Part shown: positions 22,995 to 28,418 of the stretch, piece after piece
How positions within the stretch are numbered: position 1 is the stretch's first letter
Layout: each line of letters opens with the position of its first letter
Assembly (NCBI GenBank): GCA_002314445.1
Contig: DCFX01000065.1
Location: forward strand, 1 to 28,418
From: Treponema sp. UBA1793
GTDB lineage: Bacteria; Spirochaetota; Spirochaetia; Treponematales; Treponemataceae
DNA: 28,418 nt
Direction: 5' to 3'
The notes under the pieces: model-generated
What the model saw: the letters and a program-made list of their open reading frames with translations, nothing else
Databases searched by the model: none
What the model was told of the DNA's origin: nothing
Program-made: the position numbers and the translations under genes

Positions 22995-23918
22995 TTACAC
23001 CTTCACCGTCTCATTTTTACCGAATATTCCCGTCGGTTTTACGAGAAGAATTACGATAAGAATTGAAAACGAGATTGCATCGGCATACTGTGATGAAAGG
23101 AATCCCTTCGTAAGCGTCTCTGCAATACCAAGAATGACACCACCAAGCATGGCACCGGGAACAGAACCTATACCGCCGAGAACAGCAGCAATAAATGCTT
23201 TCAGCCCGGGCATATACCCCATAACCGGATCAATCTGAGGATACGCTGTCGCATACAAAATCCCGCCGGCTCCCGCAAGAATCGAACCGATGACAAACGT
23301 AACGGCGATTGTATGATCCGTACTTATCCCCATCAGGCTTGCAGCCTGCATATCATATGAGACAGCCTGCATGGCTTTTCCCGTTCTTGTCTTATTTACA
23401 ACATAATTCAACGCAATCATGAGCAGGGCGCTCGAAACAATAACAATAAATTGAATATTTGAAACTGAAATAGGACCAAACGAAAAATTTTTCGTCGCTA
23501 TGGTCGGAAACTGGCGGGGATCCGGTCCGACGAACGGAAGCACGCGCATAGTATTCTGCAGAATAAGTTCAACCGCAATAGCCGTAATCAGGGAATTAAG
23601 GCGGGGTGCCTTTCTTAACGGGCGATATGCAAAGCGTTCTATTACAAGAGCCAGAAGAGCGCATATAAGCATGGCAGCAACAAATGCAAGAAGCAGACTT
23701 ATTGTCGTAACATGAACAGCACCGGAAACCTGAGTCCCCAGCGCAACGAGTACAAAATATCCAGCATATGCGCCCATCATCATTACATCGCCGTGAGCAA
23801 AATTAATAAGCTTAACAATGCCGTACACCATCGTATATCCAAGCGCGATGAGAGCATAAATACTGCCCAGTGACAAGCCGTTAATCAGCTGTTGCAAAAA
23901 CATTGAACCGGTATTCAC
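22995..23918 (-). CDS. livH: Branched-chain amino-acid ABC transporter permease LivH
   Basis: 307 residues from the GTG at 23918, chosen because a perfect GGAGG (23924-23928) stands five bases before it. A TTG at 23936 would lie upstream of that site and is less likely. Multi-spanning permease: NGLSLGSIYALIALGYTMV near the N-terminus, then KLINFAHGDVMMMGAY, the family's GLKAFIAAVLGGIGSVPGA block near 235-253, and a C-terminal basic KPTGIFG. It forms the membrane channel with LivM. Upstream lies a terminator that separates it from livJ; livM follows after one base. Confidence 0.94.
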   Translation of the reverse strand: MNTGSMFLQQLINGLSLGSIYALIALGYTMVYGIVKLINFAHGDVMMMGAYAGYFVLVALGTQVSGAVHVTTISLLLAFVAAMLICALLALVIERFAYRPLRKAPRLNSLITAIAVELILQNTMRVLPFVGPDPRQFPTIATKNFSFGPISVSNIQFIVIVSSALLMIALNYVVNKTRTGKAMQAVSYDMQAASLMGISTDHTIAVTFVIGSILAGAGGILYATAYPQIDPVMGYMPGLKAFIAAVLGGIGSVPGAMLGGVILGIAETLTKGFLSSQYADAISFSILIVILLVKPTGIFGKNETVKV

Positions 23919-24001
23919 TATTTCCTCCAAAACCAATTATCTCGATTGTAACACTACCATTTACACATACTTTTTTCAAGAAAATAGCATTACAACGGCA
24001 T

Positions 24002-24033
24002 AAAAAAACGCCTGTCTCCAGAGGAAACAGGCG
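24002..24033 (-). terminator. Terminator between livJ and livHMGF
   Basis: Stem of CGCCTGT (24009-24015) with ACAGGCG (24027-24033), continued by TCC/GGA across one mismatch, followed on the minus strand by seven T (24008-24002). It probably lets the binding protein be made in excess over the membrane complex, if read-through or a separate promoter feeds livH. Confidence 0.85.
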
Positions 24034-24085
24034 CAGTTTTGTGTTAATTAACAGAAATCAGGGCAATACAAGAAATTCCTTATAC

Positions 24086-25231
24086 TTATGGATTGACAGT
24101 TGTTTTATACACGGTTTTGAGTTTTCCGTCGTCGCCCTTCGCAATCTCAAGCATGACAGCAGATTTGACCGGATTATGTTTAGCGTCAAACGTAAGATGA
24201 CCGGTAACATAATTGCCGTTTGTCTGCTCAAGAGCTGTGCGGACTGCTTCATTATCAAGAGTACCTGCTTTTACAATTGCATCACGGAGCATGTACACAC
24301 AATCGTATCCAAGCGCTGCAAAAGAATTCGGTTCTTCACTATACTTTGCATTAAAAGATTGTACAAATTTCTGTACAGCAGGATCAGTTGAATCCGCTGC
24401 ATAATGGTTTGAATAATAACCGTTAAGAACTTCATCGCCGGCGTTTGTTGTCAGGCCGTCCCATCCGTCAGCACCTACAATAGGAGTATTAATTCCCTGT
24501 GCACGAAGCTGTTTCGCAATAAGAGCGACGGTGCCATAGTAATCAGGAAGATATACTACATCAGGATTGGCATTCTTTATCTTTGTAAGCTGCGCGTTAA
24601 AGTCCTTATCTCCTGTTGAATATGATTCAAGAGCAACAATTTTCCCGCCATTGGCCTCAAATGAAGCTTTGAAATTTTCTTCAAGTCCTACAGAGTAATC
24701 GTTTCCGACATCATAGAGAATGGCGGCATTTTTTGCACCAAGCGATTCGGCCGCAAATTTACCACCTACAGTTCCCTGGAACGGATCGATAAAGCATGCG
24801 CGGAAAATATAGTTCCCGGCATCAGTAATTGCAGAAGCTGTAGCGGCAGGAGCTATCTGAATAATTTTTCCTGCCTGTGAAAGTGTCGTAATTGACAGAG
24901 TACATCCCGAAGTAAGAGAGCCGACAATAATCTTTACACCATCTTTAGTGGTAAGCTTTTTAAAAGCATTGACGGTTTTATCAGGATTTCCTTCGTCATC
25001 TTCACTTATAAGAACAAGCTGTTTACCGCCTACTCCGCCGGCTGCGTTAATTTCTTCAATAGCAAGATCAACACCTTTCTTGCATTCAACACCGTAGACA
25101 GCAACATTTCCGGAAAGCGGGAAAATACCACCTAAAGTAATAGTATTGCTTTCCTTTTTTGAGCAGCCAATTGCAGAAAGAGCGATAACCGCGGACGCGG
25201 CAACGCAGGCAATTTTTGCAGTCATTTTCAT
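24086..25231 (-). CDS. livJ: Branched-chain amino-acid-binding lipoprotein
   Basis: 381 residues from the ATG at 25231, with GGAGG eight bases upstream; an ATG five codons earlier overlaps that site. Lipoprotein signal peptide 1-22 with lipobox LSAIGC and lipidated Cys23, a relaxed box usual in spirochaetes; it would be processed by Lgt, also encoded here. The mature part is a type I periplasmic-binding fold: ITLGGIFPLSGNVAVYG at the start, GVKIIVGSLTSGCT (substrate-site strand), DYSVGLEENFK, and DVVYLPDYYGTVALIAKQLR. It captures Leu/Ile/Val or related amino acids for LivHMGF; exact specificity cannot be read from sequence. Own promoter upstream, terminator downstream. Confidence 0.93.
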   Translation of the reverse strand: MKMTAKIACVAASAVIALSAIGCSKKESNTITLGGIFPLSGNVAVYGVECKKGVDLAIEEINAAGGVGGKQLVLISEDDEGNPDKTVNAFKKLTTKDGVKIIVGSLTSGCTLSITTLSQAGKIIQIAPAATASAITDAGNYIFRACFIDPFQGTVGGKFAAESLGAKNAAILYDVGNDYSVGLEENFKASFEANGGKIVALESYSTGDKDFNAQLTKIKNANPDVVYLPDYYGTVALIAKQLRAQGINTPIVGADGWDGLTTNAGDEVLNGYYSNHYAADSTDPAVQKFVQSFNAKYSEEPNSFAALGYDCVYMLRDAIVKAGTLDNEAVRTALEQTNGNYVTGHLTFDAKHNPVKSAVMLEIAKGDDGKLKTVYKTTVNP

Positions 25232-25296
25232 ACAGAATTCCTCCATCTTGAAAACATAGATGAACCGATACAGGTTATCTTTCTATATTATTATTA

Positions 25297-25325
25297 ATCA
25301 TAATTAAAAAAAACAAGCGTGTAAA
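25297..25325 (-). promoter_or_regulatory. Promoter of livJ
   Basis: Minus strand TTTACA (25320-25325), 17-base spacer containing T8, TATGAT (25297-25302). Expected start near 25290, giving a leader of about 59 bases that carries the GGAGG site. The rest of the 25232-25472 gap holds only the terminator of the ribosomal operon. Confidence 0.55.
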
Positions 25326-25422
25326 TATTACAGTACGGAATTATCAGGGTTTTTCAGCAGAATTCATAGAATCTTGACAATTACACAAGTTTTTTATTTC
25401 CATTTCATCCAGCGCGATAAAT

Positions 25423-25449
25423 AAAAAACCGCCCCGGCAAGCGAGGCGG
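25423..25449 (-). terminator. Terminator of the alpha ribosomal operon
   Basis: Stem CCGCC (25429-25433) with GGCGG (25445-25449), with inner C-G/G-C pairs after one mismatch, followed on the minus strand by six T (25428-25423). It lies 23 bases after the stop of the zinc-ribbon gene. Confidence 0.85.
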
Positions 25450-25472
25450 CTTAACTCAAGAACAAAATGTAA

Positions 25473-25706
25473 TTATTGTGCAGGTGTTTCTGCTGCAGCG
25501 GCAACCGGAGCGGCTGCTTTTGCAGGTGCATTTTTCTTTGCTTTGTTCTTCAGTGCAGCATTGCAGTATTTGCAAACTTTAACTTTCTGTCCATCAACTT
25601 CCACTTCATAAATGACTTTGATGTCACTTTTTTTGCAGATAGGACAGACCCCTCTTCCGTGTGCCGGAAGAGAGCGAAGTCCTGTTCCACGATGGTTTTT
25701 AGACAT
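25473..25706 (-). CDS. Small zinc-ribbon protein with Ala/Lys/Pro tail
   Basis: 77 residues. A basic N-terminus (KNHRGTGLRSLPAHGRG) leads into a four-cysteine zinc ribbon, CPIC (21-24) and CKYC (45-48), on either side of a beta hairpin. The tail from about 53 is Lys then Ala/Pro-rich. I do not recognise a named family. Its position as last gene of the rpsK-rpsD-rpoA-rplQ unit, 3 bases after the rplQ stop, and its basic charge suggest a ribosome- or RNA-polymerase-associated role; this is inference. The ATG at 25706 is preceded by an AAGGAG-type site inside the end of rplQ. Confidence 0.85.
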   Translation of the reverse strand: MSKNHRGTGLRSLPAHGRGVCPICKKSDIKVIYEVEVDGQKVKVCKYCNAALKNKAKKNAPAKAAAPVAAAAETPAQ

Positions 25707-25709
25707 AAT

Positions 25710-26312
25710 TTACTCCTTTTTTCCGGCATCAGCGTCATCGGCCTTTGCTTTTTTTCCAGCTGCAGGTTTCTTTGCTGCAGGTTTCTTTTCAGCTTTTGCC
25801 TTAGGTTCTGCTTTTGCTTTCGGCTCAGCTTTAGCCTTGGGCTCTGCTTTCGCTTTCGGCTCAGCCTTCTCTTTTGAATCTGCGGCCTTTTCAACTGATC
25901 CTTCAGATTTTTTTGCTTTCGCCTCTGCTTTTTTTTCAACAGCACTGGTATCAAGTTTAAAATCAACCAGCTCAAGGATAACTACATCCGCTGCATCACC
26001 CTGGCGGAAACCGAGTTTCAGGACGCGGGTATAGCCGCCATTGCGCTCCTTCATACGCGGAGCAATCTCAGTAAACAGCTTGTTCAGAATCTTTTCATCC
26101 TGAATATATTTTGCCGCTTCACGGCGGTTATGCACTGAATCCACTTTTGCGCGCGTAACAAGTTTTTCAGCAGCCTTACGAACTTCAAGCGCTTTTGATT
26201 TAGTAGTGGTAATGCGTTCAAATCTGAAAAGCGACGTTACCATATTCCGTGACATAGCACGGCGGTGTGCTGTTGTTCGCGAAAGCGGATTAAAACCATT
26301 CTTATGATTCAT
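25710..26312 (-). CDS. rplQ: 50S ribosomal protein L17 with long low-complexity tail
   Basis: Residues 1-118 are a normal L17 (GFNPLSRTTAHRRAMSRNMV at the start, TTKSKALEVRKAAEK, ending VILELVDF). The ordinary protein is about 115-130 residues; here 82 more follow, rich in Lys, Ala, Glu and Pro, including four AEPKAK hexapeptides (150-173) and KKPAAKKPAAGKK, histone-H1-like. The tail should be disordered and extend from the ribosome near the tunnel exit. The ATG lies inside the end of rpoA (11-base overlap), so translation is coupled. The zinc-ribbon gene follows after 3 bases. Confidence 0.95.
   Translation of the reverse strand: MNHKNGFNPLSRTTAHRRAMSRNMVTSLFRFERITTTKSKALEVRKAAEKLVTRAKVDSVHNRREAAKYIQDEKILNKLFTEIAPRMKERNGGYTRVLKLGFRQGDAADVVILELVDFKLDTSAVEKKAEAKAKKSEGSVEKAADSKEKAEPKAKAEPKAKAEPKAKAEPKAKAEKKPAAKKPAAGKKAKADDADAGKKE
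25794..25865 (-). repeat. Four 18-base tandem repeats in the rplQ tail
   Basis: Four consecutive copies encoding AEPKAK. Copies differ at third positions (gct/gca, ttc/tta and so on), so the repeat is maintained at protein level and is not a fresh slippage product. Confidence 0.8.
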
Positions 26313-27357
26313 CTGTTTCTTCCTTCTGCTTTGTTATATTGACAGCATTCTTCAGATGACTGTAATCGGTCATACCGAGAGTCAAACCCCATTCCTGAAG
26401 TTTTTCCTTAATCTCTGTAAGGCTCTTTTTACCAAAGTTGCGGGTTTTCGCAATGTCATCTTCTGTCTTCTTCGTTAATTCGCCGATTGTACGAATATTA
26501 GCATTCTTCAGACAATTAGAAGAACGCACAGAGAGTTCAAGTTCATCAACAGGAGTGTTAAGAATATCATGAATTCTCTTATCGCCTTCATCGTTATCAT
26601 CACCGCTGGAAATTGCATTGTCATCAAAGTTTACAAAAATCTTGAAATGTTCTTCCGCGATTTTTGCAGCTTCTGCCAGTGCATCTTCCGGAGCGATTGT
26701 TCCGTCTGTCCAAATTTCAAGCACAAGTTTATCGTAATCATTTCTCTGGCCCACACGGCAAGGTTCAATAGAATATTTTACCTTGGGGATAGGAGTAAAA
26801 ATCGCATCCATCGGAATTGTACCAACAACTTCGATATAATGTTCATTTACTTCAGCAGGAACATATCCTCTGCCAAGATCAACCTGAATTTCAATATCAA
26901 GGTGAGCCCCTTCCATCATTGTGAAAATGAGCTGATCTTTTGTCATAATTTCAAGCTGACCTTCCTTGGCAAAGTCATCGCTTTTTACAGTACCGGGCCC
27001 TTTAAATTCGTAAAGAATCGTATCCTGCTCGGTATCACCTGGCAGCCGCAAACGTATCTGTTTCAGACTGTTAATCACTTCCAGCGTGTCTTCGGCGATA
27101 TTCGGAACCGCCTCAAACTCACTGGAGATAACATGAGGAACACCATCAGCATCATAAGACGTAATCCGCACAGAAGTTATCGCATATCCCTGTATTGAGG
27201 AAAGCAGAATACGGCGAAGGGTGTTTCCAATTGTCGTACCAAAACCTGTCTCAAAAGGATACGCAGTGAACTTCCCGTAATTCGGATTTGTCTCAAGAGG
27301 CGTATAAGTAATGCCTTTCGGTTTTTTAAAACCTTTAAGCAGATTTTTGCGAGCCAT
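26302..27357 (-). CDS. rpoA: DNA-directed RNA polymerase subunit alpha
   Basis: 351 residues, about 20 more than E. coli alpha. The N-terminal assembly domain (1-240) has FGTTIGNTLRRILLSS (39-54). An acidic linker (245-260, SSGDDNDEGD) joins the C-terminal domain, whose PVDELELSVRSSNCL (269-283) and NFGKKSLTEIKEKL (307-320) carry the DNA- and activator-contact residues, including the Arg (R278) equivalent to E. coli R265. The last 20 residues are a hydrophilic extension. AAGGAG five bases before the ATG supports the start. It is 9 bases after rpsD and overlaps rplQ by 11 bases. Confidence 0.97.
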   Translation of the reverse strand: MARKNLLKGFKKPKGITYTPLETNPNYGKFTAYPFETGFGTTIGNTLRRILLSSIQGYAITSVRITSYDADGVPHVISSEFEAVPNIAEDTLEVINSLKQIRLRLPGDTEQDTILYEFKGPGTVKSDDFAKEGQLEIMTKDQLIFTMMEGAHLDIEIQVDLGRGYVPAEVNEHYIEVVGTIPMDAIFTPIPKVKYSIEPCRVGQRNDYDKLVLEIWTDGTIAPEDALAEAAKIAEEHFKIFVNFDDNAISSGDDNDEGDKRIHDILNTPVDELELSVRSSNCLKNANIRTIGELTKKTEDDIAKTRNFGKKSLTEIKEKLQEWGLTLGMTDYSHLKNAVNITKQKEETDES

Positions 27358-27366
27358 CTGAACTCC

Positions 27367-28002
27367 TTATTTAGAATAGAGCTCAACCACGAGCTGTTCT
27401 TTTATATCGGCCAAGTCGGTAACTTCGGTACGCTGCGGATACTGTGTAAATGTACCCTTCGCAGCATCAACATCAACAGTAATCCACGACATTGTTCCCG
27501 ATTTTGAAATTTCTGTCAGACCGTTTTGGACAACAACAAGTTTCTTACTCTTTTCCTTCACTTCAATAACATCACCCGGTTTTACTTCATAACTGGGGAT
27601 TGTTACCTTCCTGCCATTAACAAGAATATGTCCGTGAAGAACAAGCTGACGGGACTGATTGCGGTTTACTGCAAAATGCATTCTGTACACGATGTTATCA
27701 AGGCGGGATTCAAGCAGACGAATCAGGTTTTCACCAGTAACGCCCGGCATACGGAGAGCTTTCTCAAAAGTAAGATGGAACTGCTTTTCAAGCATTCCAT
27801 ACATTCTCTTGATCTTCTGCTTTTCCCGAAGCTGTGTACCATATTCACTGCGTTTGCCTGTACGACCTTTAGGATCTTTACCGGGCGCTGCACGTTTTCT
27901 GTTAAGCGGGCACTTATCGCTCATGCAGCGGTTGCCCTTCAACATCAGTTTTCTTTGTTCTGCTCTGCACATACGGCAGACAGGTCCTGTATATCTAGCC
28001 AT
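27367..28002 (-). CDS. rpsD: 30S ribosomal protein S4 (zinc-binding form)
   Basis: 211 residues, normal. Early 16S rRNA-binding protein of the 30S body and a possible autoregulator of this operon. The N-terminus keeps four cysteines, C9, C12, C26 and C31, as in the zinc-containing S4 of Geobacillus. The S4 RNA-binding domain is visible at about 95-160 (RLESRLDNIVYRMHFA, then HGHILVNGRKVTIPSY). It lies 14 bases after rpsK and 9 before rpoA. Confidence 0.97.
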   Translation of the reverse strand: MARYTGPVCRMCRAEQRKLMLKGNRCMSDKCPLNRKRAAPGKDPKGRTGKRSEYGTQLREKQKIKRMYGMLEKQFHLTFEKALRMPGVTGENLIRLLESRLDNIVYRMHFAVNRNQSRQLVLHGHILVNGRKVTIPSYEVKPGDVIEVKEKSKKLVVVQNGLTEISKSGTMSWITVDVDAAKGTFTQYPQRTEVTDLADIKEQLVVELYSK

Positions 28003-28016
28003 TTACCTGATTCTCC

Positions 28017-28397
28017 TTACATGCGGCGAGTCTTACGCGGGCGGCAACCATTGTGCGGAATCGGAGTAACATCGGAAATCGATTTTACTTTGAGCCCCAT
28101 GGTTCCAAGAGAACGGATCGCATTCTCGCGTCCCATTCCCGGTCCCTTGACAAATACGTGAACTTCACGCAAGCCGTAGCTTACTGCCTTCTGAACAGCT
28201 GCTTCTGCAACTGACTGTGCGGCAAACGGAGTAGATTTTTTCGCTCCGCGGAATCCAAGTCCGCCTGAAGAAGCCCATGCAATTGCATTACCATTCAGGT
28301 CTGTAATAGTTACGATAGTATTGTTGAACGTAGCCTGAATGTAAACATTACCTTCATATACGCTCTTCTTTTCCTTTCGTTTCTTAACGGTAGCCAT
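28017..28397 (-). CDS. rpsK: 30S ribosomal protein S11
   Basis: 126 residues, full length. Small-subunit platform protein near the E site. Conserved blocks: VYIQATFNNTIVTITDLNG, WASSGGLGFRGAKKSTPFAAQ, and the C-terminal DVTPIPHNGCRPRKTRRM. GGAGG seven to eight bases before the ATG. The remaining bases to the window edge include a TAA (28413-28415 region, minus strand) that may be the stop of rpsM, the usual preceding gene; this cannot be confirmed. Confidence 0.97.
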   Translation of the reverse strand: MATVKKRKEKKSVYEGNVYIQATFNNTIVTITDLNGNAIAWASSGGLGFRGAKKSTPFAAQSVAEAAVQKAVSYGLREVHVFVKGPGMGRENAIRSLGTMGLKVKSISDVTPIPHNGCRPRKTRRM

Positions 28398-28418
28398 TAA
28401 TTATCCTCCGCCTTATGC

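Noticed and set aside
26569..28161. Long plus-strand open frames antisense to rpoA, rpsD and rpsK (209 and 211 codons)
   Set aside because: They are reverse-strand by-products of ribosomal-operon codon use; all three sense genes are certain and the antisense products look like no protein family.
1..28418. Mobile elements, CRISPR arrays, tRNA or rRNA genes, riboswitches
   Set aside because: No terminal repeats, transposase motifs, regularly spaced repeats, cloverleaf-like segments or long structured leaders were seen on either strand.

Overview
The window looks like a chromosomal segment from a treponeme-type spirochaete. The protein set and style fit: a Cys-to-Asp MurA, paired orphan membrane proteins, an L17 with a long Lys/Ala/Pro tail, a spirochaete-style lipobox on the liv binding protein, and a MinD/FlhG-like ATPase. 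No insertion sequence, prophage, CRISPR array, tRNA or rRNA gene was seen. The assignment comes from reading protein motifs only; no database search was possible.

Layout. 1-1054 (-): C-terminally cut threonine synthase homologue that has lost its PLP lysine. 1152-3705 (+): pepT and murA, overlapping by 8 bases. 3686-7216 (-): three genes read as one unit, namely two overlapping six-helix membrane proteins whose topology recalls LptF/LptG, followed by a membrane-anchored J-domain protein. 7217-7628: the only gene-free stretch over 300 bases; it holds six DnaA-box-like 9-mers around an AT-rich core, plus a terminator. 7629-8180 (-): STAS domain with zinc ribbon. 8384-9133 (+): TrmJ-type methyltransferase. 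9123-11015 (-): WecG/TagA-like protein and a sigma54-type AAA+ protein without an HTH. 11116-13454 (-): ctpA and rsmE. 13527-15689 (+): MinD-like ATPase and lgt. 15747-19718 (-): transketolase, PtsN-like IIA and an unrecognised 494-residue protein. 19749-25231 (-): complete branched-chain amino-acid ABC transporter (livJ, livH, livM, livG, livF) followed by a CBS-CBS-ACT protein. 25473-28397 (-): the alpha ribosomal operon (rpsK, rpsD, rpoA, rplQ) ending in a small zinc-ribbon gene and a terminator.

How the parts relate. Most genes are on the minus strand, including the ribosomal operon. That suggests the replication fork runs right to left here and argues against a simple reading of the DnaA-box cluster as the origin. 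Genes inside operons are tightly packed (1-11 base overlaps) with good GGAGG-type Shine-Dalgarno sites. In contrast, at least five genes that head transcription units have a -10 hexamer only 6-7 bases before the ATG and no Shine-Dalgarno site, which predicts leaderless mRNAs. The two divergent gene pairs (1054/1152 and 13454/13527) both show this on both sides.

The most interesting items are the leaderless-promoter pattern, the candidate LptFG-like pair with an inserted TPR region, the DnaA-box cluster, and three homologues that keep a family fold but have lost key residues (threonine synthase-like, WecG-like, and the receiver domain of the sigma54-type protein).
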